Part shown: piece after piece, positions 1 to 8,401 of the stretch | How the letters are laid out: each line of letters opens with the position of its first letter | Numbering within the stretch: position 1 is the stretch's first letter | NCBI GenBank assembly: GCA_020442915.1 | Contig: JAGRJD010000001.1 | Coordinates: 93,919 to 157,918 of the forward strand | Direction: 5' to 3' | Source: Thiothrix sp. | GTDB lineage: Bacteria; Pseudomonadota; Gammaproteobacteria; Thiotrichales; Thiotrichaceae | DNA length: 64,000 nucleotides | Program-made: the position numbers and the translations under genes | The notes under the pieces: generated by a model | The model's input: only the letters and a program-made list of their open reading frames with translations | Database searches by the model: none | Told to the model about the DNA's origin: nothing

Positions 1-276
1 GCACAGACGCAGCAAAACCTTTTTGCGCTCAGAGGGATGCAGCTTTGACCAGCGCCCGTCATCAAAGGACGCCCGCGCCTTGGCGACTGCAAAATCAACA
101 TCCTCGGCAGCACAGGCCGCAACATCGGCCAGCTTCACCCCGGTGGCAGGGTTCACGCTCTCAAAAGTCGCCCCGGCCATGGCCGGACGGAACGCGCCAT
201 CGATAAAGGCATTAGCCGGCAGTGTCAGGGACCGGGCCAGTACGAGGTATTCTTCCTGAGTCAGTAAATCGGACAT
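1..276 (-). CDS. Aldehyde dehydrogenase, N-terminal part (runs off the left edge)
   Basis: The first 92 codons of a gene read leftwards and cut by the window edge. The visible residues match the N-terminal arm of NAD(P)-dependent aldehyde dehydrogenases of the PuuC/AldA type: a FIDGAF strand, a VNPATG turn and a DVDFAVAKARASFDDGRW helix. The catalytic Cys and Glu lie beyond the edge, so activity cannot be judged. The start at 276 has a good ribosome site (AGGAGGGC, 283-290) embedded in the last codons of the upstream lyase gene, three bases away, so the two are probably translationally coupled. Context (DapA-family lyase, TRAP transporter) suggests oxidation of an aldehyde released from an imported carboxylate. 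The substrate is not known. Confidence 0.85.
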   Translation of the reverse strand, partial: MSDLLTQEEYLVLARSLTLPANAFIDGAFRPAMAGATFESVNPATGVKLADVAACAAEDVDFAVAKARASFDDGRWSKLHPSERKKVLLRLC

Positions 277-279
277 GGA

Positions 280-1197
280 TCAGCCCTCCTTTTTGATGGC
301 AGCGATGGTGGCTTTCAGAACGTCAATCACCTGTTCAAGCCGGCGTTTATCATCCTTGTTGAGCCCTTTGAGCGGCGGGCGCATTGGCCCGGCTTTCAAA
401 CCGGTGTATTCCACCCCATGCTTGACGCACTGGATGAATTTCCCGCCCTGCTCCAGCACCCGCATCAGCGGCATCATGGCCGACATGATACGCCGCCCCT
501 TGACAAAATCCCCCTGAAGCACACAGGTTTCATACAAATAAACGTGCTCCTCAGGCAGGAAATTGGAGCCGGCACAAATCCAGCTGCGTGCCCCCCAGGC
601 AAAAAACTCCAGCGCCTGGTCATCCATGCCGCAGGAGAGCGGGATATGGGGGTAGTCACGCGCCAGCAGGTGAACCCGGTTAATGTCACCCGAGCTTTCC
701 TTGATGCCGCTTATATTGCGCGAGCGCCCCACCCGGTCAAGAAATTCCTCCCCCATGTTGACGCCCATGCGTCCGGGGTAATTGTAAAGGATGACCGGCA
801 GATCGGCAGCCTTGTCGATGGCCAGCGCATTCAGGGCATTTTCACGCTCGGTGGGCACCGAATAAGGCGGTGTTCCCAACAGGATGGCATCCGCCCCCAT
901 CTCACGCGCCCCCCTTGCCAGGGCTATGGAATCCGGAGTCATCATTGAGCCGGTGCCGACAATCACCGGCAGGCGTGCTTTGGCCACTTCCTTGATAAAC
1001 CGGGCCGCTTCCAGACGTTCGGCCACGGTCTGGGCATAATTTTCTGCGGTTGAACCACCGGAAATCAAGCCATGAACCCCCCTGTCGATCAGGTGTTCGA
1101 CAACTGCGGCCAGGCCGTCAAAGTCAAAGGACCCATCCGCATGGAACGGGGTGATAACGGGCGTGTAAATGCCCTCAAGTACCAATCTGGTCGACAT
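280..1197 (-). CDS. DapA/NAL-family lyase (dihydrodipicolinate synthase-like)
   Basis: A 305-aa class I aldolase-type TIM barrel, full length for the family. Visible signatures are YTPVITPF at the N terminus, a GGSTAEN pyruvate-binding loop where DapA has GTTGE, YNYPGR with the catalytic Tyr, and KESSGD carrying the Schiff-base Lys. The changed loop and the catabolic neighbours argue against lysine biosynthesis. More likely it is a lyase or dehydratase acting on a 2-keto acid, as in hydroxyproline, sugar-acid or sialic-acid pathways. It sits between a TRAP transporter and an aldehyde dehydrogenase on the same strand, so it probably works on what the transporter imports. The exact reaction cannot be read from sequence. 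Confidence 0.8.
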   Translation of the reverse strand: MSTRLVLEGIYTPVITPFHADGSFDFDGLAAVVEHLIDRGVHGLISGGSTAENYAQTVAERLEAARFIKEVAKARLPVIVGTGSMMTPDSIALARGAREMGADAILLGTPPYSVPTERENALNALAIDKAADLPVILYNYPGRMGVNMGEEFLDRVGRSRNISGIKESSGDINRVHLLARDYPHIPLSCGMDDQALEFFAWGARSWICAGSNFLPEEHVYLYETCVLQGDFVKGRRIMSAMMPLMRVLEQGGKFIQCVKHGVEYTGLKAGPMRPPLKGLNKDDKRRLEQVIDVLKATIAAIKKEG

Positions 1198-1220
1198 ATT
1201 GGTCGTGCTCCACTTGCTAA

Positions 1221-1240
1221 AGGCCGGGCCTTGCCGGCCT
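1221..1240 (-). terminator. Intercistronic hairpin between dctM-like gene and lyase gene
   Basis: Perfect 7-bp stem AGGCCGG/CCGGCCT with a 6-nt loop. On the minus strand only a short run TTTA follows, so it looks like a partial terminator or mRNA-stability hairpin. It would separate expression of the transporter and catabolic genes. Confidence 0.45.
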
Positions 1241-1245
1241 GGGTT

Positions 1246-2541
1246 TTACATGAACCCGAACAGTCTGGGCAGAAACAGGGACAGGGAAGGCCAGTAAGTC
1301 GTCACCAGCATCACGGGCAACGCCGCCAGCGCCATAAAGGCCAACGCCGGCTTGATGACTTCAGCCATGCCCACTTCCCCGACCCGGCAGGCCATGAACA
1401 GTATCGGGGCCATCGGTGGGCTGTTGGCCCCGATCACCACACTGGTACCGATAATGGCCGCAAAATGGATCGGGTCAACACCGATTTCCGCCATCACCGG
1501 AACCATCAGCGGGCTGATGATGGCAATCACGCTTACGTCGTCCATGATCATGCCGATCAGAACCAGAAAAACATTCACCATCAGCAGGATGAGGATCGGG
1601 CTTTCAAAAGTCTCCAGCAATATTTCAGTCAGCTCCTGTGGTACCTGCTCCAGCGTGAAAATACGGCTGGCCACAAAAGAAAACACCAGAATCACCATGA
1701 TCACGCCGGTCGTTGTTGCGGCCTTGATGACGGCCTCCCCGATTTTCCCCGGCGTCAACTCACGGTAGACAAACAACCCCACCGGAATGGCATACACCAC
1801 GGCGATTGCAGCGGCTTCCGTCGGTGTAAAAATACCACCATAAATACCACCCAGGATAATAACCGGCAGCATCAGGGCCGGAATGGCGCGCCAGCCGGTT
1901 TGTGCAGTTTCCTGCAGGCGTTGCCCAAACGGTACTCTGGTCGTGTCTCCGCCCATATTGCGCATGACATGAAACCGGTTCACGATGGCCAGCATCACCA
2001 TCAACAGGATACCGGGTCCGATGGTTGCCAGAAAGCAGGCCGCCACCGACTGGCGGGTCACCACCGCATACAGGATCATCGTAATCGACGGGGGTATCAA
2101 CAGCCCCAACAGGGATGAAACACCAAGCAAGGCACTGGTGTAGCCCCGTGAGTAGCCGTGCTTTTCCATCGGGTCTATCATGATCGAGCCGATGGAGGCA
2201 ACCGCCGCCGAGGCTGTACCTGAAATGGCCCCGAAAATGCCACAGGAAGTCACCATGGCAGTCCCCATTCCCACTTTGGAACGACCGGTCATTGCCTCGA
2301 CAAACTCGACCAGCCGCCTTGCGATTCCTCCCGTCTGCATGAGGTAGCCGGTCATGATGAACAGTGGCAATGCCACCAGAATCACCGAGTTAACCGACCA
2401 GAAGCCGGTCGTCATCAGCGACGAAATATCCACATCATACAAAACCGACAGAATCAGGGTCATCGCAGCAAAGCAGAACACGACGGGAACCCCGATGACC
2501 ATCAGCACCACAACAGTGGCTATCGCTATGATTGCACCCAT
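1246..2541 (-). CDS. TRAP transporter large permease (DctM family)
   Basis: A 431-aa polytopic membrane protein, normal length for the DctM subunit of tripartite ATP-independent periplasmic transporters. It has about 12 hydrophobic segments, the family-typical GGIARRLVEF and MATTGFWS-like regions near the N terminus, a LLGLLIPPSI loop, and late ANSPPMAPILF and GEVGMAEVIKP segments. It would form the ion-coupled channel in the inner membrane. The gene starts four bases after the stop of the small permease gene, so the two are co-translated. Together with the binding protein upstream it makes a complete TRAP system. The substrate is probably a carboxylate, judging from the family and the downstream lyase and dehydrogenase. 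Confidence 0.92.
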   Translation of the reverse strand: MGAIIAIATVVVLMVIGVPVVFCFAAMTLILSVLYDVDISSLMTTGFWSVNSVILVALPLFIMTGYLMQTGGIARRLVEFVEAMTGRSKVGMGTAMVTSCGIFGAISGTASAAVASIGSIMIDPMEKHGYSRGYTSALLGVSSLLGLLIPPSITMILYAVVTRQSVAACFLATIGPGILLMVMLAIVNRFHVMRNMGGDTTRVPFGQRLQETAQTGWRAIPALMLPVIILGGIYGGIFTPTEAAAIAVVYAIPVGLFVYRELTPGKIGEAVIKAATTTGVIMVILVFSFVASRIFTLEQVPQELTEILLETFESPILILLMVNVFLVLIGMIMDDVSVIAIISPLMVPVMAEIGVDPIHFAAIIGTSVVIGANSPPMAPILFMACRVGEVGMAEVIKPALAFMALAALPVMLVTTYWPSLSLFLPRLFGFM

Positions 2542-2544
2542 AAT

Positions 2545-3072
2545 TTACGCTCCTTCCCGATCGGAGTGGCCGGATATTTCAGCAACATGTCCCGAGCCGG
2601 TGATTTCCTGATACAAATCACGCAACAAGTAGGCCACAAACAAAACGGCAGCGACAAACAAACTGGACTGGGCCACCACCCAGGGAATTGAAAATACGGG
2701 TGTTTTCTGTCCTTTCTGGAACCCCCAGGCCATCAGGTCATAGGACCAGGCCACAAACATCACCGCCATGACCAGGGAGATAACCGTGGAAACCAGTGCC
2801 GCCAAACGCCACACGTGGGGATTTTTGCTGATCACCTGGATAAAATCTGCTGACAGATGAGAGCGCTCACGCGATGCCAGTGCCGCCCCCAGCATGTAAA
2901 ACCACATCACGGCAATCAAAATCAGTTCTTCCAGCCCGAACAAGGGCACCCCCAATACCGCACGGGAAAAAATACCCGCCACAAAACACACGGCAACAGC
3001 AAGCCCTGTAAAAATCAGTATGGGGTGAATCAACCTGACAAGCAGCATGTCAATCTTCTTCAGAAGCACCAT
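2545..3072 (-). CDS. TRAP transporter small permease (DctQ family)
   Basis: A 175-aa protein with four predicted membrane spans, typical for DctQ. The start at 3072 is chosen because AGGAGG lies 7 nt upstream; an in-frame ATG at 3078 touches the ribosome site and a GTG at 3096 lacks one. A family-like LFGLEELILIAVMWFYMLGAA stretch follows the first span. It sits between the binding protein and large permease genes and overlaps neither. Its role is to hold the large permease and bridge to the binding protein. Confidence 0.88.
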   Translation of the reverse strand: MVLLKKIDMLLVRLIHPILIFTGLAVAVCFVAGIFSRAVLGVPLFGLEELILIAVMWFYMLGAALASRERSHLSADFIQVISKNPHVWRLAALVSTVISLVMAVMFVAWSYDLMAWGFQKGQKTPVFSIPWVVAQSSLFVAAVLFVAYLLRDLYQEITGSGHVAEISGHSDREGA

Positions 3073-3103
3073 AACCATTCCTCCTGCTTCTTCCACGGAC
3101 GCA

Positions 3104-3132
3104 GTGGGGCAACGGGGTCAACGCCGCCCCAC
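3104..3132 (-). terminator. Intercistronic hairpin after the TRAP binding-protein gene
   Basis: Perfect 7-bp stem GTGGGGC/GCCCCAC with a 15-nt loop, just past the dctP-like stop codon. There is no T tract. Such hairpins often protect or partly terminate the message so that the binding protein is made in excess over the membrane subunits. Confidence 0.45.
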
Positions 3133-3144
3133 AACTGGACAAAA

Positions 3145-4155
3145 TCACTGGGGTTCAGAGGCGTTGGCGCGTACCGTGTCCATGATGGCCTTGCCCAGTT
3201 TCTCCTCAATCTGTGGCCAGACTTCATCCCGTACCCGCTGGATCCAGGCCAGCTTCTGTGCTGCAGTCGGCACGGTGTATGTCATGCCATCAGCCTGTGC
3301 TGCGGCAATCCATTTATCATCTTCCACCTTGGCATCGACAAACTGCTGATCAATCACAAGCTGCGCGGCATTGGCGATAATGGCGCGATCTTCATCATCC
3401 ATGCCCTCCCAGGTTTCGCCATTCATCAACAGCGCATAGGATGAAAAGTTATGTGAGGACTGGACAAAATAATCCAGCTGGTCACCGAAATACTTGTAAT
3501 CCCAGTAAATAACGTTTGAGCTGTCACCATTGACCACCCCCGTCTGGATGGAGGTGTAAACTTCAGCCCAGTCAATGGGAACGGCCTGGAAGCCCATCGC
3601 CTGAACCGTTTGCGGCAGCGGGAAAATGGGTTGTGAGCGGACTTTCAGCCCCTGGGCCTCCTCATAACTCAGCGCCTGACGGCCCTTGGTGGCAATACCG
3701 CCGAACCCTTCCGGAAACGGGCCGAAGTAATGCAGGCCCAGGTCGGTATAGACCGGCTCAACCACCTTGCGCAGCCAGCCATCCTTGCCATAAGACTTGA
3801 TCGCATCATCCCAATCCAGCACCAGGTAAGGGATATAATTGACACCGACACGCTCGTCATACGAGGTCTGCGGCCAGGTGATCATCATGTGGATGTTGCC
3901 CTTGACCAGTTGATCGAACAGTTCCTGCTGCCCTCCCAGCTCGCCCTGATAGAACACATTGACCTTCATGCGGCCATCCGAAGCCTCCTTGATGCCTGCG
4001 GCCCATGCCTGCATGGCTTTTCCCATGGGGGAATCACGGTCTCCCGCCTCTGACGTAAGTACAAACTTATACTTCTGATCACTGGCAGTCGCAGGCAGTG
4101 CCGATACAACCAACGCAACCCCCATGGCAAAACTCAGAACCCTGGTGAACTTCAT
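3145..4155 (-). CDS. TRAP transporter periplasmic substrate-binding protein (DctP family)
   Basis: A 336-aa exported protein. The start at 4155 gives a 6-nt gap to a strong TTAGGAGG site; the ATG two codons earlier at 4161 abuts that site. A clean signal peptide ends near ALPATAS. The mature protein carries family landmarks: a GMKAMQAW-like helix, a GELGGQQELFDQLVKG segment, and a VRSQPIFP region containing the conserved Arg that binds the carboxylate. It is the first gene of a leftward operon (binding protein, small permease, large permease, lyase, aldehyde dehydrogenase) and should set the substrate specificity. The ligand cannot be assigned. Confidence 0.92.
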   Translation of the reverse strand: MKFTRVLSFAMGVALVVSALPATASDQKYKFVLTSEAGDRDSPMGKAMQAWAAGIKEASDGRMKVNVFYQGELGGQQELFDQLVKGNIHMMITWPQTSYDERVGVNYIPYLVLDWDDAIKSYGKDGWLRKVVEPVYTDLGLHYFGPFPEGFGGIATKGRQALSYEEAQGLKVRSQPIFPLPQTVQAMGFQAVPIDWAEVYTSIQTGVVNGDSSNVIYWDYKYFGDQLDYFVQSSHNFSSYALLMNGETWEGMDDEDRAIIANAAQLVIDQQFVDAKVEDDKWIAAAQADGMTYTVPTAAQKLAWIQRVRDEVWPQIEEKLGKAIMDTVRANASEPQ

Positions 4156-4507
4156 CTCCATCCTCCTAATAAAAACAAACTATTGCTGACCGGGCGGACA
4201 CGGTACAGCAGGTAGAAGAACAGATTCCGGGCCCGTAATACAAACGAGATTATCGTTACGGCTGCCATAAGAAAAAAATTATGTCAATCCGGCTCATGCC
4301 TGCCTTCGGCAAAGTGGTTCCGGCATAACGACTCACCCTCCCTCACCACCCTCGGCAACCCCTTGCGAAACGGACCGGAATCCGACAATCTATTACGCAT
4401 GAATCCTGCCACTACCCCTCCCTGCATTGATGCCATCCGTGCCGCCTTCCGGCAGGGCCGGGGGATGGCGGATTTCACCGCCCCCCGCAACCGCTGACGA
4501 TCACCCC
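4156..4507. promoter_or_regulatory. Divergent intergenic region with a possible operator
   Basis: This 350-bp stretch separates the leftward TRAP operon from the rightward TSUP gene and must hold both promoters. The only symmetric element I see is AACGA-GATTA-TCGTT at 4243-4257, an AT-rich inverted repeat about 90 bp upstream of the dctP-like start, in a position suited to a repressor or activator. No regulator gene lies next to it. No convincing -35/-10 pair was found. Confidence 0.35.
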
Positions 4508-5242
4508 ATGCCTGTCAATGAACTCCTGCTGATGCTGTTCGCCTTCCTGACCTCCCTGCTCACGGCCGTCATGGGCCTGGGTGGCGGCCTGATCCTGATC
4601 GCCCTCATGCCCGGCCTGCTGCCACCGCTGGCCATCATCCCGGTGCATGCGGCCACCCAGCTGGTTTCCAATGCCAGCCGGGCCCTGTTTGCCTGGCGTG
4701 ACATCCACTGGATTGTTGTCACACCGTTCCTGATCGGCTCCATCACCGGCGGCCTGCTGTCCACTCGCATCGCGGCACTGATCAACCTGGACTACCTTCC
4801 GCTGCTGATCGCCGCTTTCATCCTGTTCAATGTCTGGGGTGGCGGCATCAACTTCCAGACCAACCCCAAAGGGGAATTCTTAACCATCGGCTTGATCCAG
4901 ACCGGCATGGGCATGCTGGCCGGGGCCACCGGCCCGCTGGGACAGTCCACCCTGCTGCGCAAGGGACTGGTGCGTGACGCCATGGTAGCCACCTCTGCGG
5001 TGTTCATGAGCATTACCCATCTGGTCAAACTGGCCTTTTTCGGCCTGCTGGGCTTCAGTTTCGCCAGCTACTGGCCGGTCACGCTGGCCATGATGGGCGC
5101 GGTTATCGCCGGCACCTGGACCGGCACCCGCCTGCGTCACCGGGTACCGGATGCACGCTTCAAGGTCGTGGTCAAATGGCTGCTGACCCTGCTGGCCCTG
5201 CGGATCGTGGTACAGGTCCTGCTGGCCCGGCTGGATGGATAA
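4508..5242 (+). CDS. TSUP family permease (TauE/SafE-like)
   Basis: A 244-aa membrane protein of about eight spans. It opens with a MGLGGGLILIALM motif and has a second GMGMLAGATGPLGQSTLLRKG motif in the middle, the two inverted halves typical of sulfite/organosulfonate exporters. The start at 4508 (MPVNELLL) is preferred because the 27 in-frame residues upstream are Pro/Arg-rich and unlike the family. These permeases are linked to export of sulfite, sulfoacetate or related anions. No sulfur metabolism gene is adjacent, so the substrate is open. Confidence 0.85.
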   Translation: MPVNELLLMLFAFLTSLLTAVMGLGGGLILIALMPGLLPPLAIIPVHAATQLVSNASRALFAWRDIHWIVVTPFLIGSITGGLLSTRIAALINLDYLPLLIAAFILFNVWGGGINFQTNPKGEFLTIGLIQTGMGMLAGATGPLGQSTLLRKGLVRDAMVATSAVFMSITHLVKLAFFGLLGFSFASYWPVTLAMMGAVIAGTWTGTRLRHRVPDARFKVVVKWLLTLLALRIVVQVLLARLDG

Positions 5243-5350
5243 ACACACCGGCACGGACCAACACCGGATTCCGCCCTGCCGGGAGCGTGCTATCATGCGG
5301 CCCACCGCACCGGAGTGGTGCGGCCTCCCATGCCTGACCAGGAACAGCAG

Positions 5351-6961
5351 ATGACCCAGAAAAGCAAACCTTCGGCCCTGAGCCCGTTCAAGCACCGGAC
5401 GTTCACCATCATGTGGCTGGCAGCGCTGGTTTCCAATATCGGTACCTGGATGCACTCGGTAGGGGCCAGCTGGCTGATGACCGATCTTTCCCCCTCACCG
5501 CTGCTGATTGCACTGGTGCAAAGCGCCGCCATGCTGCCCATGTTCCTGTTCGCCCTGCCGGCGGGGGCACTGGCCGACATTTTCAACCGCCGCACCCTGC
5601 TGCTGCTGACCAACAGCTTCATGCTTGTCGCCGCCATCCTGTTTGCCCTGCTGGTCTGGCGCGGTGAAGCCACGGCCCTGTGGCTGCTGCTGTTCACCTT
5701 CTGTCTCGGTGCCGGTACAGCCTTCATGGCACCGGCCTGGCAGGCGGTCATACCCCGCATGGTCCCGCGGGAAGACCTGCCGCAGGCCATCGCACTGGGC
5801 GGTATCAGCATGAACCTGAGTCGGGCCGTGGGACCGGCAGTGGCCGGCATCCTGATCAGCCTCTACGGGCTGGCTTCTCCTTTCATCCTCAACGCCCTCT
5901 CCTTCATCTTCATCATCCTGGCGCTGGCCTGGTGGAAGTACCAGTCACCGACGCCGAGCCGCACCCTGCCACCGGAGCGTGTCCTCCCGGCCATGCGCGC
6001 CGGTACCCGTTATGCCTGGCACAGCCAGCCGATGAAAAATACCCTCTGGCATGTGCTGGGTTTCATGTTTTTCGCCAATGCCTTCTGGGGACTGCTGCCA
6101 CTGATTTCACGCAGCCAGCTTGAGGGCGATGCCACCTTTTTCGGATTCCTGATGGGCGCCATCGGCACCGGCGGAATATTGGGAGCCTTTCTGCTGCCCA
6201 CGTTCAAGGAGTACCTGAATGCCAACCGTCTGGTCGCCACCGGTGGCGCCGGAGCCGCACTGGTCATCGGCCTGTTCGCCTTCACCCGCAGCCCGATAGT
6301 GGCGCTGGGAGCCAGCTTCCTGTTCGGCCTGAGCTGGATCCTGGTACTGTCCACCCTCAATGTCTCAGCCCAGCTGGCGTTACCGGACTGGGTGCGGGCG
6401 CGGGGGCTGGCGGTCTACCTGATGACATTTTCCGGCAGCATGAGCCTGGGTGCCGCCTTCTGGGGCTGGCTCGCCGACGCGGCCTCGATTCAGACCGCCA
6501 TGCTGGGGGCGGCCATCGGTGCCCTGCTCTTCATCGCGTTTGCCTACCGCTTCGAGTTGCAGCAGGGCGAACACCTTGATCTTTCACCCTCCCATTACTG
6601 GCCGGAACCGGTCACACACCATGATATCCAGCATGATGCCGGGCCGGTGCTGGTACAGGTCAGCTACCGGATCGAAGAGACCGATCGCGCCGCCTTTCTG
6701 GAGGCCCTGTATGCCCTTCGGGCTTCACGCAAGCGCAATGGCGCCTATCGCTGGGGCATCTACGAAGATACCCGTCAACCGGGTGTTTATGTCGAATATT
6801 ACCTGGAAGAAACCTGGGCCGAGCACCTGCGGCATCATGACCGCCTGCCCCATGCCGATACGCCCCTGCAGGAAACGGTACTCACCTTCCTGACCGATGG
6901 CAGGCCGCCACGGGTGCAGAGCTTTCTGGCGGCGCACCGGCCCGACCGGCGACGCAGCTGA
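5351..6961 (+). CDS. MFS transporter (EntS/MFS_3-like) with a C-terminal antibiotic-monooxygenase-like domain
   Basis: A 536-aa protein. Residues 1 to about 410 form a 12-span major facilitator with the NIGTWMHSVGASWLM start of the MFS_3 (transmembrane secretion effector) family and a PAGALADIFNRR loop. The last about 115 residues are soluble and resemble a small ferredoxin-like ABM-type domain (VSYRIEETDRAAFLEALYAL, then a YRWGIYED strand). That C-terminal extension is known in many MFS_3 members. The start at 5351 is chosen for the AGGAACAGC ribosome site; an ATG at 5330 is possible. It is likely an exporter, substrate unknown. It converges with the catabolic operon on its right, with 126 bp between. 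Confidence 0.85.
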   Translation: MTQKSKPSALSPFKHRTFTIMWLAALVSNIGTWMHSVGASWLMTDLSPSPLLIALVQSAAMLPMFLFALPAGALADIFNRRTLLLLTNSFMLVAAILFALLVWRGEATALWLLLFTFCLGAGTAFMAPAWQAVIPRMVPREDLPQAIALGGISMNLSRAVGPAVAGILISLYGLASPFILNALSFIFIILALAWWKYQSPTPSRTLPPERVLPAMRAGTRYAWHSQPMKNTLWHVLGFMFFANAFWGLLPLISRSQLEGDATFFGFLMGAIGTGGILGAFLLPTFKEYLNANRLVATGGAGAALVIGLFAFTRSPIVALGASFLFGLSWILVLSTLNVSAQLALPDWVRARGLAVYLMTFSGSMSLGAAFWGWLADAASIQTAMLGAAIGALLFIAFAYRFELQQGEHLDLSPSHYWPEPVTHHDIQHDAGPVLVQVSYRIEETDRAAFLEALYALRASRKRNGAYRWGIYEDTRQPGVYVEYYLEETWAEHLRHHDRLPHADTPLQETVLTFLTDGRPPRVQSFLAAHRPDRRRS

Positions 6962-7087
6962 AGCCTGACAGGAGGTCATGGTTTCACCCTGCAGAAAGAC
7001 GGCCAAGAATGCCATTACCAGGGTACAGAAACAATTGCGCAAGCCGGCAATCACACCAGCCGGTAAAATGCCGGTTGCAAGGCTGGC

Positions 7088-7531
7088 TCAGGGCAGTACC
7101 GCCGTCGCCTCAATCTCCACTCTGGCCCGGTCCTCGATCAGCGCCACCACCTGCACCATGGCCATGGCCGGAAAATGGCGGCCCAGCGTACGCCGGTAAG
7201 CCGCTCCCACGGCCTTGAGGCTGGCGAGGTATTCCTGCTTGTCGGTCACGTACCAGGTCAGGCGCACCAGATGCTCCGGCCCGGCTCCGGCCTCAGCCAG
7301 CAGGTCCGCGATGTTGCGCAGTGCCTGCTCCACCTGCCCGACAAAATCATCGGTCTCAAACTCCTGCTGTGCATTCCAGCCGATCTGCCCGCCCAGAAAC
7401 AGCAGGCGGCCTGTGGCCAGCATGCCATTGGCGTAACCGGCTGCCTTTTTCCAGTGCGCCGGATGCAGGCGTTCATGCGGTGATGGTGTGCCGTCACTGC
7501 CATCCGTATGGTTCGTATTGTCAATGCTCAT
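7088..7531 (-). CDS. RidA/YjgF family protein, last gene of the anthranilate operon
   Basis: A 147-aa protein with the RidA fold: GRLLFLGGQIGWN near the start, a QVEQALRNIADLLAEAGAG helix, VRLTWYVTD, and a C-terminal RVEIEATAVLP with the conserved Glu. The Arg used by canonical RidA to bind the imino acid carboxylate (usually in an S-x-C/R-x-V-T strand) appears as LVRLTWY, so chemistry on a small enamine or imine is plausible but unproven. It is the promoter-distal gene of the operon, 24 bp after kynA. The product of 2-aminobenzoyl-CoA monooxygenase/reductase is an enamine, so a RidA-type hydrolase could speed nitrogen release. This role is inference from context. Confidence 0.85.
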   Translation of the reverse strand: MSIDNTNHTDGSDGTPSPHERLHPAHWKKAAGYANGMLATGRLLFLGGQIGWNAQQEFETDDFVGQVEQALRNIADLLAEAGAGPEHLVRLTWYVTDKQEYLASLKAVGAAYRRTLGRHFPAMAMVQVVALIEDRARVEIEATAVLP

Positions 7532-7555
7532 GCGCTGCTCCTAATCGCTTCCAGC

Positions 7556-8401
7556 TCACAATTCCGTCCTGACATGCCAGAGTTCGGGAAACAGCTCCAC
7601 CGCCAGCATGCGCTTGAGGTAGGACACCCCGCCGGTGCCGCCGGTGCCACGCTTGAAGCCGATGATGCGCTCCACGGTAGTGACGTGGTTGAAACGCCAG
7701 CGCCGGAAATAATCCTCAAAATCCACCAGTTTTTCTCCCAGCTCGTACAGGGGCCAATACTGCTCCGGGGACTGATAGACCTGTTTCCATGCGGCCTGTA
7801 CACCCGGATCAGGAACATAGGACCGGCCCACATCCCGGGCCAGCACCGACGCCGGTATCGCAAGCCCGGCCCGCTGCAGCAACTGCAGCGCCACATCATA
7901 CAGGCTGGGCTGCTGCAACTCCCGTTCCAGCAGTGCGACAACAGCCGCATGATGCAGATGCGGACGCAGCATGGCCGGGTTGCGGTTGCCGAGCATGAAC
8001 TCGATCAGGCGGTACTGGTGTGACTGAAAGCCGGAGCTTTGCCCAAGCCGGCTTCTGAAACGGGTGTATTCACTCGGGGTCATGGTGCGCAGGACATCCC
8101 AGGCACTGTTGAGCTGCTCAAAAATCCGTGCCACCCGCACCAGCATCTTGAAAGCCGGCTGCAGGCACCCGGCCTGCAGGGAGGTCCGCGCAGCAGCCAG
8201 TTCGTGCAGTGCCAGCCGCATCCACAACTCCGAGGTCTGATGCTGGATGATGAACAGCATCTCGTCATGCGCATCACTCAGGGGACGCTGGGCCTGCAGC
8301 AGGGTTTCGAGCTGCAGGTAATCCCCGTAGGCCATGCGCCCGTCAAACTGCATCTGCGCACCGTCCTGCGCCGGGTCATAAGGCGGATCGGATTCACTCA
8401 T
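7556..8401 (-). CDS. kynA: Tryptophan 2,3-dioxygenase
   Basis: A 281-aa heme dioxygenase that opens tryptophan to N-formylkynurenine. It matches the bacterial family along its length: [11 protein letters not shown], the QHQTSELW helix with the active-site His, [13 protein letters not shown], the distal [19 protein letters not shown] helix with the heme-ligand His, and the GTGGTGG loop before the C terminus. The start at 8401 overlaps the stop of the fused ligase-kynureninase gene (ATGA), which indicates translational coupling; an in-frame start at 8440 lies inside the upstream gene. Finding it in the same operon as kynureninase ties the 2-aminobenzoyl-CoA route to tryptophan. The enzyme for the next step, kynurenine formamidase, is absent nearby. 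Confidence 0.95.
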   Translation of the reverse strand: MSESDPPYDPAQDGAQMQFDGRMAYGDYLQLETLLQAQRPLSDAHDEMLFIIQHQTSELWMRLALHELAAARTSLQAGCLQPAFKMLVRVARIFEQLNSAWDVLRTMTPSEYTRFRSRLGQSSGFQSHQYRLIEFMLGNRNPAMLRPHLHHAAVVALLERELQQPSLYDVALQLLQRAGLAIPASVLARDVGRSYVPDPGVQAAWKQVYQSPEQYWPLYELGEKLVDFEDYFRRWRFNHVTTVERIIGFKRGTGGTGGVSYLKRMLAVELFPELWHVRTEL

